DNA of 11,960 bases from Alphaproteobacteria bacterium (GCA_011522945.1 WTHY01000090.1:1-11960), one strand, 5' to 3'; positions 1 through 7,180 are shown, counted from the stretch's first letter. Numbers and translations are program-made. The notes: generated by a model not told the origin, from the sequence alone.

Positions 1-1
1 T

Positions 2-454
2 GCCTATGCTGTGCAAACATCCTGTCAGGCGAAAGCAGATATTGTGGCGGCAGATGAAACTGAAGCTGGCAAGCGGGCCTTACTCAATTTAGGCCATACT
101 TTTGCGCATGCTTTTGAAGCAGAGGCTGGCTATAATGGCAGTTTGCTTCATGGTGAAGCTGTTGCAGCTGGCATGGGAACAGCCTTTGCCTTTTCCGCTG
201 CGCTTGGCTTATGTCATGGTCAAGATGTGCAGCGGGCAAAAGCCCATTTATTGGCTTGCGAACTACCGGCTAGCCGCAAAGATTTGCCAGCTGGCAACGC
301 CTCTGCCGAACAGCTATTATTGCATATGAAAAAAGATAAGAAGGTAGAGAATGCAGCTCTGACCTTTATCCTCGCCCATGGTATTGGCGCGGCTGAGATT
401 CATAAAAATGTCCCTGCTGAACAGGTGATAGATTTTTTGGAGCATGATAGCTAA
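2..454 (+). CDS. aroB: 3-dehydroquinate synthase, C-terminal part (5' end outside window)
   Basis: AroB converts DAHP to 3-dehydroquinate, the second step of the shikimate pathway, in the cytoplasm, using NAD and a divalent metal. The reading frame is open from the window edge (codons start at base 2), so about 150 C-terminal residues of a protein usually near 360 are visible. Family signatures are plain: SCxxKAxIVAxDE, then RALLNLGHTFAHAFE, then LLHGEAVAAGM. The His of GHT and the His of LHGE correspond to metal-binding histidines of the family. The second Gly of the usual GHTFGHA is Ala here, and the loop before LHGE is one residue longer than I recall for E. coli AroB; both look tolerable. 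The stop TAA overlaps the ATG of the next gene by one base (TAATG), which suggests translational coupling. In related bacteria aroK usually lies upstream; it is not visible here. Confidence 0.96.
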   Translation, partial: AYAVQTSCQAKADIVAADETEAGKRALLNLGHTFAHAFEAEAGYNGSLLHGEAVAAGMGTAFAFSAALGLCHGQDVQRAKAHLLACELPASRKDLPAGNASAEQLLLHMKKDKKVENAALTFILAHGIGAAEIHKNVPAEQVIDFLEHDS

Positions 455-1770
455 TGACAGATATCTGGATCCTCGCGCTCATCATCTGTGCGTTGATTAT
501 TTTATCAGCTTTCTTTTCCAGCGCAGAAACAGCTTTAACAGCTGCCTCTGATGCCCGTATGCGTCAACTCGCCCGAAAAGGGAATAAACAAGCTGCCTTG
601 GTTGAGAAATTACGTGGTGATCGAGAATCTTTAATTGGCTCGATCCTCATAGGCAATAATGCTGTCAATGTGCTTGCGTCTTCTGTTGCCACATCAGCAG
701 CTATTATGTTGGTTGGTGATGGCGGTATTGTCATAGCCACAATTGCCATGACAATTTTACTCGTACTCTTTGCCGAAGTCTTACCTAAGACCTATGCCTT
801 TAATCATGCTGACCGGTTTGCGCTGCGTATTGCCAGACCAATTCAGCTTATTGTCTGGTGTTTGGTGCCGCTCTCCGCTGGTGTGCGGTGGCTGGCCGTT
901 GTCATTTTAGGCAAGGCCCCTGAGGCAGCTGATACAAGAGAAGAGGAGTTGCGCGGCCTGATTGAGCTACATTCAGAAGATAGTGATGATGTTGAGTCCA
1001 AAGAGACAAATGCAATGCTGTCTTCTGTGCTAGATTTAGGTGAGCTCAGCGTTGACCAGATTATGACTCACCGCGCCTCTGTATCTATGATTAATGCTGA
1101 TGATGTGCCTGATGATATTGTGCGCTTTGTGATGACAAGCCCTTATACACGCCATCCTGTATTTTCTGGCAAGCCGGAAAACATAATTGGCGTTTTACAT
1201 GTAAAAGCTCTGCTTCGTGCTATTGAGGAAGCAGCCCGCGGCGCGCCAACACAGCGTGATCTAAATCAACTTAATATCGCCCGTATCGCAAGCCCCGCCT
1301 ATTTTGTGCCAGAAACCACGCAATTATTCGCACAACTACAAGCCTTCCGTACAAGACGCGAACATTTTGCCCTTGTCGTTGATGAATATGGGGATTTTCG
1401 CGGCATTGTGACCTTAGAAGATATTTTGGAAGAAATCGTTGGTGATATTGATGATGAAACTGATGAGGAATTAGCTGGTTGTGTACCACAAGCTGACGGC
1501 TCCTATCTTATTGATGGCGGTGTTACAATACGGGATTTGAACCGTACGTTAGACCTCGAATTACCTGATGATCAGGCAAGTACAATTGCCGGCCTGCTCT
1601 TGCATGAAAGCCGCACAATTCCAGCTGCAGGGCAGGAATTCCGGTTCTTTAATCTTCGCTTCCGTGTTGTGCATCGTGAGGGCAACAAGCTGACGCAATT
1701 ACGCTTATGGACAAGATGGCAACGCAAATCTACGGAGTCTGCTGGCCATCAAACCAGAGAAGGACATTAA
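454..1770 (+). CDS. CNNM (DUF21) / CBS-pair / CorC_HlyC membrane protein
   Basis: This is a 438-residue member of the hemolysin-C/CorC-like family, inner-membrane proteins linked to Mg2+/Co2+ handling; the old name hemolysin is probably misleading. Residues 1-190 form the DUF21/CNNM membrane domain. Hydrophobic segments lie near 3-20, 62-85, 90-110 and 128-152, with the motifs FSSAETAL (21-28), GNNAVNVLASSVAT (68-81) and AEVLPKTYA (107-115). Two CBS repeats follow (about 200-330, with VVDEYGDFRGIVTLEDILEE at 308-327), a typical adenine-nucleotide sensing module. The C-terminal 345-422 is the CorC_HlyC transporter-associated domain. The start is fixed by the one-base overlap with aroB. A BolA/J-domain/cobST group follows downstream, as in many alphaproteobacteria. 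The transported ion cannot be read from the sequence. Confidence 0.93.
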   Translation: MTDIWILALIICALIILSAFFSSAETALTAASDARMRQLARKGNKQAALVEKLRGDRESLIGSILIGNNAVNVLASSVATSAAIMLVGDGGIVIATIAMTILLVLFAEVLPKTYAFNHADRFALRIARPIQLIVWCLVPLSAGVRWLAVVILGKAPEAADTREEELRGLIELHSEDSDDVESKETNAMLSSVLDLGELSVDQIMTHRASVSMINADDVPDDIVRFVMTSPYTRHPVFSGKPENIIGVLHVKALLRAIEEAARGAPTQRDLNQLNIARIASPAYFVPETTQLFAQLQAFRTRREHFALVVDEYGDFRGIVTLEDILEEIVGDIDDETDEELAGCVPQADGSYLIDGGVTIRDLNRTLDLELPDDQASTIAGLLLHESRTIPAAGQEFRFFNLRFRVVHREGNKLTQLRLWTRWQRKSTESAGHQTREGH

Positions 1771-1772
1771 TC

Positions 1773-2372
1773 ATGGCTGTCTCACCACTACCCGCAACAG
1801 TTGATACCGATTTATCAGCACCAGCTGAGCGTGAACAGCTTCATACACGCAATATAACCTGTCAGGCCTTCAAGCGAAAAGACGGGCTTTATGATATTGA
1901 GGCTGAAATGCGGGATCGCAAACATTACGCATTTCCAAATAAATATCGTGGTGATGTGCCAGCATTGGAGCCTTATCATCATATGCAGGTACGCCTGACA
2001 ATGGATAGCAGCCTGACCATTCTTGCGGCTGAAGCCAAGACACTTGCCGGCCCATTTCAGATTTGCCCAGACGCTGCTGGCAATATCAAAAACATGGTAG
2101 GCTTGCAGATTAGCAAAGGCTGGCGCCGTTCTGTTCAAAAGGCAATTGGTGGTGCGGCAGGATGCACGCATATTACAGAGATGATGGGCCCGATAGCCAC
2201 AACAGCGCTGCAGACGATATTTGGCGAAGAAGCACGGCAAAGACGGGCTGGCATGTCAGATATAGACAAACAAAATCGCCCGACAACAAGCCTACGTAAT
2301 AGCTGTCTTGCCTTTGCGGATGGCGGTGAAGTTGCACGGTCTAATTGGGAAAACCCAGCCTCAGAAAGCTAG
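1773..2372 (+). CDS. DUF2889 domain protein
   Basis: A 199-residue protein I recognise as DUF2889 by its layout: an N-terminal block with RDRK after KRKDGLYDIEAEM (34-50), a middle block with PYHHM (67-71) and ICPDAAGN (97-104), and the conserved GCTHITEMMGP (130-140) followed by a helix with TTALQTIFGEEA (143-154). The function of the family is unknown; the invariant Cys-His of GCTH and the paired His of YHH suggest a metal or catalytic site, which is inference. I chose the ATG at 1773 because a purine-rich AGAGAAGGA lies just before it and it starts 2 bp after the previous stop; a longer frame back to 1707 would overlap the upstream gene. Likely co-transcribed with the CNNM protein gene. 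The C-terminal 40 residues are polar and poorly conserved in appearance. Confidence 0.85.
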   Translation: MAVSPLPATVDTDLSAPAEREQLHTRNITCQAFKRKDGLYDIEAEMRDRKHYAFPNKYRGDVPALEPYHHMQVRLTMDSSLTILAAEAKTLAGPFQICPDAAGNIKNMVGLQISKGWRRSVQKAIGGAAGCTHITEMMGPIATTALQTIFGEEARQRRAGMSDIDKQNRPTTSLRNSCLAFADGGEVARSNWENPASES

Positions 2373-2590
2373 GTGTTTCAGCGCTGTCTGATACGCTCAT
2401 ATCTATTTCTAAATCATGAGAGTGCCAGCATCTATTAAATAACACTTCTGATGACGTATTATAGGCCCAAGACTAGATACATCATCTTGCCTGCGCCTCT
2501 ATCTGCGAAGCATGAATTGGCCAGCCCTGTTAGAGCAGTACTAATATCACAGACACCTTATCTTAAGTAATGCGCCTGAGACACGCTACA
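2373..2590. other. Non-coding gap between convergent genes, with bolA remnant
   Basis: No credible gene lies in these 218 bases between the DUF2889 stop and the bolA stop. The right half carries a diverged copy of the bolA 3' end (listed separately). I see no strong intrinsic terminator for either convergent gene here. Confidence 0.6.
2478..2545 (-). pseudogene. Degraded partial duplicate of bolA 3' end
   Basis: Bases 2478-2522 align without gaps to 2587-2631 (the end of bolA), with about ten differences in 45. On the - strand in the matching frame this reads WPIHASQIEAQAR-stop against GPIHALQIDAQAG-stop in the intact gene, so both the reading frame and the stop are kept. Similarity appears to continue weakly into the preceding codons (CTGCTCT..CAGGG against GAGCTCCTCGCAGGG) after a 3-base insertion, but an in-frame stop occurs there and no start is present. 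It reads as an old tandem duplication with a period of about 109 bp, now decayed. The limits are approximate. Confidence 0.55.
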
Positions 2591-2860
2591 TCAACCTGCC
2601 TGTGCGTCTATTTGAAGAGCGTGAATTGGCCCTGCGAGGAGCTCGGCAAGCACATGATTTATCGCGCGGTGGCGTTGCACCCGGCTCATCCCGGCAAATT
2701 TTGCAGATGTGATAGCAACCTCAAAATGCGTTTCACCACCTGGCCTTGCACCTACATGCCCTGCATGACCTGCACTTACATCACGAACATCGAGATAATC
2801 TGGCGTAAATTCTGCCTGCAAAAGCGTGGTAATTTGTGCTGCAACAGTCGTGCTGGTCAT
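2591..2860 (-). CDS. bolA: BolA family protein
   Basis: An 89-residue BolA-like protein. BolA proteins pair with monothiol glutaredoxins to hold a shared [2Fe-2S] cluster and act in iron regulation and Fe-S delivery; some also bind DNA. The family core is complete: HAGHVGARPGGETHFEV (32-48), then SAKFAGMSRVQRHRAINHVLAELL (52-75), then the C-terminal GPIHALQI (78-85), whose His80 matches the conserved ligand histidine. Length is typical. The ATG at 2860 is the only good start; its Shine-Dalgarno match is weak (AGGTGA lies rather far upstream). It is divergent from the J-domain/cobS/cobT run, with 96 bp between starts, an arrangement common in alphaproteobacteria. A decayed copy of its 3' end lies just downstream. 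Confidence 0.93.
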   Translation of the reverse strand: MTSTTVAAQITTLLQAEFTPDYLDVRDVSAGHAGHVGARPGGETHFEVAITSAKFAGMSRVQRHRAINHVLAELLAGPIHALQIDAQAG

Positions 2861-2900
2861 AATAAGGTCACTTTCACCTAAAATTTTGTCTCATTGTGAA

Positions 2901-2930
2901 AATATAGACTGATTGTCGACTTGTTTTCAA
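2901..2930 (-). promoter_or_regulatory. Candidate sigma70 promoter of bolA
   Basis: On the - strand TTGAAA (2925-2930) is followed after 18 bases by TATATT (2901-2906). Transcription would start near 2894, giving a leader of about 35 bases before the bolA ATG. Seen by pattern only. Confidence 0.5.
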
Positions 2931-2956
2931 ACCTTCCTAAATTTATCTCTATAGGT

Positions 2957-3547
2957 ATGAGTGAAGCAAAGATACCAACTTCAAAAATTTTAGAAGAGCC
3001 GCATATCGAGATGCGCTGCTGTTCTGTTGATGGATGCACAGAAGAAGGTGCCTATCCAGCCCCGCGCACGCGCGATAACTTACGAGACTATGTGTGGTTT
3101 TGCCTTGAACATGTCCGTATCTATAATAAGAGCTGGAACTTTTTTAGTGGCTTGCAGGGGCCGGCTCTCGAAGCCGCCATACGCAACGCGACAACTTGGG
3201 AAAGACCAAGTTGGCGCTTTGGCACAGGCTCTGGCGCAGCAGGCAATTTCCATGCAGGCGCTTTGGAAGATGCCGCAGATATCTTTGGCCTTTTCGGCTC
3301 TGCAAAGGAGGCAGAACGTGCACAAGCCTATGCTGCCATGGATAGAGAAGAGCGTGCCGCCTGGAAAATTTTTGATATGGAGCCTGTTTCAGATCCGACT
3401 ATGATCAAGCAGCGCTATAATGAGCTCGCAAAGCAAAATCACCCTGATCACAATCAGGGCGACCCGTTAGCAGAGGAAAGATTAAAAGAAATCAATCTTG
3501 CCTATTCTGTTTTGCGTAAAAAACGGGTAAACCCACAAAGCCCCTAA
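2957..3547 (+). CDS. J-domain protein with N-terminal Cys/His cluster, cobST-linked
   Basis: A 196-residue protein with a J domain at the C-terminal end rather than the front. The J domain spans about 135-190: KQRYNELAKQNHPDHNQGD contains the HPD triad (162-164) needed to stimulate DnaK ATPase, followed by a helix with ERLKEINLAYSVL. The N-terminal half carries CCSVDGC (21-27), YPAPRTRDNLRDYVWFCLEHV (33-53) and WNFFSG (60-65). Cys22/Cys27 and Cys49/His52 could form a zinc site, which is inference. It lacks the Gly/Phe and CxxCxGxG zinc regions of true DnaJ, so it is a specialised co-chaperone. I prefer the ATG at 2957 to a TTG at 2921; neither has a good ribosome binding site (AGGT lies one base before the ATG). 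It lies 45 bp before cobS, a conserved link that hints at a role in cobaltochelatase assembly. Confidence 0.85.
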   Translation: MSEAKIPTSKILEEPHIEMRCCSVDGCTEEGAYPAPRTRDNLRDYVWFCLEHVRIYNKSWNFFSGLQGPALEAAIRNATTWERPSWRFGTGSGAAGNFHAGALEDAADIFGLFGSAKEAERAQAYAAMDREERAAWKIFDMEPVSDPTMIKQRYNELAKQNHPDHNQGDPLAEERLKEINLAYSVLRKKRVNPQSP

Positions 3548-3592
3548 TAAGATGGGGTTCACCAAAACGCTGACGATAAAGAGGCGCGCAAG

Positions 3593-4594
3593 ATGTCTGA
3601 TGCATCTATTCATAATGGTATGGCCCACCCGCTTGGCCAACCAGACACAAAATTCAACGCCAAATCCTTATTTGGCCTAGAGATTGACCTAGAGGTACCT
3701 GGCTTTTCAGAACCATCTGAATACACGCCAATAATGGATCCTGATTATCAGTTTGATCATGATACGACACTCGCTATTCTGGCTGGCTTCAGCCATAACC
3801 GTAGGGTCATGATCCAAGGCTATCATGGTACAGGAAAATCTACACATATTGAGCAAGTTGCATCTCGGCTAAATTGGCCATGTATGCGGATTAATCTAGA
3901 TAGTCATGTGAGCCGAATCGATCTGATCGGCAAGGATGCAATTGTTGTCCGTGATGGGAAGCAAGTGACAGAATTCCGAGAAGGTCTCCTGCCATGGGCT
4001 TTGCAGAACCCTGTAGCCCTTGTATTTGATGAATATGATGCTGGCCGCGCTGATGTGATGTTTGTGATACAACGTGTCCTTGAAGTGGATGGCAAACTGA
4101 CTTTGCTAGATAATAACAAGGTCATCCATCCAAATCCGTCTTTCCGCCTATTTGCAACTGCGAATACGGTAGGTCTTGGCGATACAACAGGCCTGTATCA
4201 CGGAACACAGCAAATCAACCAAGGTCAGATGGACCGCTGGTCGATTGTCTCAACCTTGAATTATCTGCCGCATTCTGAAGAAGTGCGTATCGTTCTGGCA
4301 AAACAAAAAGCCTATAATACAGATGAAGGTCAGCGCCAGATTGACCAGATGGTGCGTATGGCAGATATGACACGTAAAGGCTTTATGGCAGGCGATTTAT
4401 CAACAGTTATGTCGCCGCGGACAGTGTTAACCTGGGCAGAAAATGCTCTTATCTTTGGTGATATTAACCTCGCCTTCCGTTTAAGTTTCCTCAATAAATG
4501 TGATGAGGTTGAGCGTCCGACATTGGCGGAATATTATCAGAGAGTCTTTGGTGTTGATTTGCCAGAAGCGCCTCAGACTGCAAAGACAGCCTAA
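3593..4594 (+). CDS. cobS: Aerobic cobaltochelatase subunit CobS (AAA+ ATPase)
   Basis: CobS is the AAA+ motor that, with CobT and CobN, inserts Co2+ into hydrogenobyrinate a,c-diamide in aerobic cobalamin synthesis. The 333 residues match the family length. Visible features in order: the N-terminal FGLEIDLEVPGF (27-38), Walker A GYHGTGKST (76-84), Walker B VALVFDEYD (141-149), sensor-1 region FATANT (187-192), GLYHGTQQINQGQMDRW (200-216), where the Arg of MDRW suits an arginine finger, and SPRTVLTW (274-281) as the sensor-2 region. The ATG at 3593 has AAAGAGG 8 bases upstream, a good ribosome binding site. It lies between the J-domain gene (45 bp upstream) and cobT (23 bp downstream), almost certainly one operon. 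The CobN gene is outside the window. Confidence 0.97.
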   Translation: MSDASIHNGMAHPLGQPDTKFNAKSLFGLEIDLEVPGFSEPSEYTPIMDPDYQFDHDTTLAILAGFSHNRRVMIQGYHGTGKSTHIEQVASRLNWPCMRINLDSHVSRIDLIGKDAIVVRDGKQVTEFREGLLPWALQNPVALVFDEYDAGRADVMFVIQRVLEVDGKLTLLDNNKVIHPNPSFRLFATANTVGLGDTTGLYHGTQQINQGQMDRWSIVSTLNYLPHSEEVRIVLAKQKAYNTDEGQRQIDQMVRMADMTRKGFMAGDLSTVMSPRTVLTWAENALIFGDINLAFRLSFLNKCDEVERPTLAEYYQRVFGVDLPEAPQTAKTA

Positions 4595-4617
4595 GCAAAA
4601 TTGCGAGGATTTAAAGG

Positions 4618-6492
4618 GTGAGCCAGAAGCCACTAGATGAAGAATTTCTAAAAGCCAATGCCGCAGCGATGCGCGCACTGGCTGGCGGTAGTGAGCATCA
4701 TGTGCGCTATGTCGGCCAGGATTCTCATATTGGGGCAGATGAAGTGCGCTTGCCAGCCCCGCCACGTGATAATAATCCAGGCGCACAAACTCAGCTGCGA
4801 GGCGCGGGTGATGCAGCCGGTCTTTGGCTTGCCCATCATAACAAAAAAACCCATGCCCGCACCGCGCCAAAATCACCTGCCGCACGGTCCATCTTTGATG
4901 CCGCCGAACAAGCCCGGGTCGAAGCCATTGGCGCTAATGATCTAGATGGTGTTCGTGCTAATCTGACAGAACGGCTTGAAGCGCATTACGCAACACGTGC
5001 AATTGGCATGCCATCGGCAGAAACGACAAACCAGCTAGATAGCGGCCTAGCAGAAGCTGTTCGGCTCATGCTGCGTGAGACACTAACAGGAGATGCGCCG
5101 CCAGCCAGCACTGCAATGGCAATGGATCTCTGGAAACCCTTTATTCGTAGCCGCGCTGGCACACTTTTAGATGAAGTCAAAAATACAGATCTAGATCAGG
5201 AATCTTTTGCTGATTTTGCCAATAAGCTTATTGGTGCCCTGCAGTCCGATATGGGAGATGCCGCTGACGGAGATGATCAGGACGCCGAAGATGAAGATGA
5301 TGGCGGCGCTGACAGTGCAGAAGATGATAGCGAGTCTGATGAGGCACAATCAGCAACTGGCGAAGATGATTCTAGTGATGATAGTCAGGGTATGGAGGCA
5401 GATGGCGATGCTGCTGCAACCGCCTCTGACGATGGCACTGATATGGAGTCTGATTCAGACATGGACGGCATGACTGATGGTGATGCTCCTGGCGGCGACC
5501 CGCAAGGGGATAATCGTTATGCTAATCGTGATACAGACATTTATAAGATATTCACCCAAACTTATGATGAGGTAATAGAAGCCTCTGATCTATGTGATGC
5601 TGCTGAATTAGAGCGGTTACGCGGTATGCTCGACAGGCATCTGGATAATCTGAATACCGTAATTGGGAAATTGGCTAATCGTCTACAACGTAAATTGCTT
5701 GCCTATCAAAATAGGTCGTGGGATTTCGATTTAGAAGAAGGCATATTAGATGCCGGCAAACTACATCGTGTCGTAACACAGCCACTAAGCCCCCTATCTT
5801 ATAAGCAAGAACAGGATATGAAATTCCGAGATACAGTTGTGACACTGCTTCTCGATAATTCTGGGTCTATGCGTGGCCGTCCTATCACAATTGCAGCTGT
5901 TACAGCTGATATTCTTGCCCGCACATTAGAGCGGTGCGGCGTAAAGGTAGAAATTCTGGGCTTTACGACCAAAGCCTGGAAGGGCGGCCATTCGCGTGAA
6001 GCTTGGCAAGTGGCTGGCAAGCCTGAGGCACCTGGCCGTCTTAATGATCTACGCCACATCATCTATAAATCAGCTGATATGCCATGGCGTCGCGCCAGAC
6101 GCTCTCTCGGCCTTATGCTGCGTGAGGGTATTTTAAAAGAAAATATCGATGGTGAAGCTCTAAACTGGGCACATGAGCGCCTGCTTGCGCGTTCTGAAGA
6201 TAGGCGCATATTGATGGTGATATCAGATGGTGCACCTGTGGATGATTCAACCTTGTCAGCCAATAGTGGCAATTATCTGGAAAAACATCTGCGGCAGGTG
6301 ATTCACTATATCCAGACGCGGTCTCCGGTACAATTGCTGGCTATTGGTATTGGTCATGACGTGACACGCTACTATAGCCGGGCTGTCACTATTACTGATG
6401 TGGATCAGCTTGGTGGCACTGTTATGAGCCAGCTAGCTGACCTGTTTGATGAGGATAATGCCAAGCGACCTGGCAGACGACCAGCAGCGTAA
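4618..6492 (+). CDS. cobT: Aerobic cobaltochelatase subunit CobT (VWA protein)
   Basis: CobT is the von Willebrand A partner of CobS in the cobaltochelatase complex, analogous to BchD of Mg-chelatase. The 624 residues are close to the usual size. The N-terminal part (1-205) is helical and holds family motifs such as LPAPPRD (45-51) and GLWLAHHN (68-75). Residues 211-298 are a long Asp/Glu/Ser/Gly-rich acidic linker. The C-terminal CobT_C/VWA part (about 300-610) carries the MIDAS motif DNSGSMRGRP (413-422), a second MIDAS element around GFTTKAW (448-454) and SDGAP (536-540). The start is GTG at 4618, supported by GAGGA about 8 bases upstream and by the family-like N-terminus with MSQKP. It is the last gene of the J-domain/cobS/cobT run and is followed by a shared terminator. 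Confidence 0.96.
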   Translation: MSQKPLDEEFLKANAAAMRALAGGSEHHVRYVGQDSHIGADEVRLPAPPRDNNPGAQTQLRGAGDAAGLWLAHHNKKTHARTAPKSPAARSIFDAAEQARVEAIGANDLDGVRANLTERLEAHYATRAIGMPSAETTNQLDSGLAEAVRLMLRETLTGDAPPASTAMAMDLWKPFIRSRAGTLLDEVKNTDLDQESFADFANKLIGALQSDMGDAADGDDQDAEDEDDGGADSAEDDSESDEAQSATGEDDSSDDSQGMEADGDAAATASDDGTDMESDSDMDGMTDGDAPGGDPQGDNRYANRDTDIYKIFTQTYDEVIEASDLCDAAELERLRGMLDRHLDNLNTVIGKLANRLQRKLLAYQNRSWDFDLEEGILDAGKLHRVVTQPLSPLSYKQEQDMKFRDTVVTLLLDNSGSMRGRPITIAAVTADILARTLERCGVKVEILGFTTKAWKGGHSREAWQVAGKPEAPGRLNDLRHIIYKSADMPWRRARRSLGLMLREGILKENIDGEALNWAHERLLARSEDRRILMVISDGAPVDDSTLSANSGNYLEKHLRQVIHYIQTRSPVQLLAIGIGHDVTRYYSRAVTITDVDQLGGTVMSQLADLFDEDNAKRPGRRPAA

Positions 6493-6650
6493 TGGGCGCC
6501 AAAAGAGAGCAGCGTAATAGGACCGCGGGCGCCTACCCAAATTTGCATCGCTAGGCAGGCAACTTAGCAGAGATGGCAGGCCAGATGATGACTAACGGTC
6601 GGTAGCCTAAGAAGACTCCAATCAAACGCCGTAGATCGATTTTGTCTGAC
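6493..6650. other. Non-coding gap after cobT
   Basis: No gene is supportable between the cobT stop and the terminator. The ten bases GCAGCGTAAT at the cobT stop (6484-6493) recur at 6509-6518, so the end of cobT looks partly duplicated. Otherwise I see nothing structured. Confidence 0.5.
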
Positions 6651-6685
6651 AAAAAATAAAACCCGCCATTTCAGGCGGGCTTTTT
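6651..6685. terminator. Bidirectional intrinsic terminator shared by cobT and rpmB
   Basis: A perfect GC stem CCCGCC (6662-6667) / GGCGGG (6674-6679) encloses the 6-base loop ATTTCA. On the + strand it is followed by CTTTTTAAT; on the - strand the A-rich left flank becomes TTTTATTTTTT. It therefore suits the ends of both cobT (+) and rpmB (-), which converge on it. Confidence 0.9.
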
Positions 6686-6720
6686 AATCAATATGCATAT
6701 GCTATGCAGCTTATTTAGAC

Positions 6721-7011
6721 TTAGGCCTCAGCAGCAGATGCCGCTAAAATCTCACGCTTAAGCGCACGTGCTTCATCAGCAAGTTCTGCATTGCGTGCCT
6801 GTAGCAAGAATGAGTCTAAACCGCCATGCTTTTCAACTGTGCGAATAGCACTTGTCGTGACACGCAGGCTGACCTTGCGGCCTAGAATTTCAGACATCAT
6901 TGTCGTCTGCTGAAGGTTCGGCAGAAAACGACGACGTGTGCGGTTATTTGCGTGGCTAACATTATTGCCAGTCATCACGCCCTTACCAGTAATTTGACAG
7001 CGCTTGGCCAT
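6721..7011 (-). CDS. rpmB: 50S ribosomal protein L28
   Basis: L28 is a small basic protein of the large ribosomal subunit. The 96 residues start with MAKRCQITGKGVMTGNNVSH and continue with NNRTRRRFLPNLQ, both diagnostic for L28, then SLRVTTSAIRTVEKHGGLD. The alphaproteobacterial C-terminal extension (ALKREILAASAAEA) is present. The ATG is preceded by AAAGGAG, a strong ribosome binding site about 8 bases upstream. It is transcribed alone from its own promoter and ends at the bidirectional terminator. It lacks the two CxxC pairs of zinc-type L28; only Cys5 is present. Confidence 0.98.
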   Translation of the reverse strand: MAKRCQITGKGVMTGNNVSHANNRTRRRFLPNLQQTTMMSEILGRKVSLRVTTSAIRTVEKHGGLDSFLLQARNAELADEARALKREILAASAAEA

Positions 7012-7054
7012 GGCCAGGCTCCTTTACAAAATAGAAGTCTCAATAGGTCGCGAA

Positions 7055-7083
7055 GATATAATCCAACCATGCCTCAAGGTCAA
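7055..7083 (-). promoter_or_regulatory. Sigma70-type promoter of rpmB
   Basis: On the - strand TTGACC (7078-7083) and TATATC (7055-7060) are separated by exactly 17 bases. Transcription would start near 7048, giving a leader of about 37 bases before the rpmB ATG. This is the best promoter match in the window and suits a ribosomal protein gene. Confidence 0.8.
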
Positions 7084-7118
7084 GTCTACACTTTCGGCCT
7101 ATCCACATGCTTTTGCAG

Positions 7119-7165
7119 ATTTCAGCCTGAAATGTTTTTACCTTAACAATTTGTTAGGATTCCTA
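7119..7165. promoter_or_regulatory. Cluster of three odd-centred palindromes (candidate operators)
   Basis: Between the divergent rpmB and RHH genes lie three perfect palindromes, each around a single central base: ATTTCAG-C-CTGAAAT (7119-7133), TAACAA-T-TTGTTA (7144-7156) and TAGGA-T-TCCTA (7155-7165). The last two overlap by two bases. Their centres (7126, 7150, 7160) are 24 and 10 bp apart. Dimeric repressors, including ribbon-helix-helix proteins, use sites of this kind, and the RHH gene starts 16 bases after the last one. Protein binding is inference; the first could also fold as a small RNA hairpin. Confidence 0.4.
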
Positions 7166-7180
7166 CCACAGACTCCCCCT

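Noticed and set aside
2570..2881. Open frame of about 100 codons on the + strand
   Set aside because: It lies opposite bolA, is rich in Cys and Met with no recognisable domain, and bolA is clearly the real gene.
2886..2908. TTGTCT / TATAGA as a + strand promoter for the J-domain gene
   Set aside because: The spacer is only 11 bases, too short for a sigma70 promoter.
3541..3557. CCCC / GGGG hairpin between the J-domain gene and cobS
   Set aside because: Only four base pairs with a 9-base loop and no T-run; not a convincing terminator, and cobS follows at operon spacing.
5248..5511. Repetitive GATGA-type codons as a possible DNA repeat array
   Set aside because: The pattern comes from Asp/Glu/Ser codons in the CobT acidic linker; there is no regular unit or spacer.
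7004..7180. Upstream extension of the RHH gene frame by 59 codons
   Set aside because: It would cross the rpmB promoter and start inside rpmB, and the added residues look like translated non-coding DNA.
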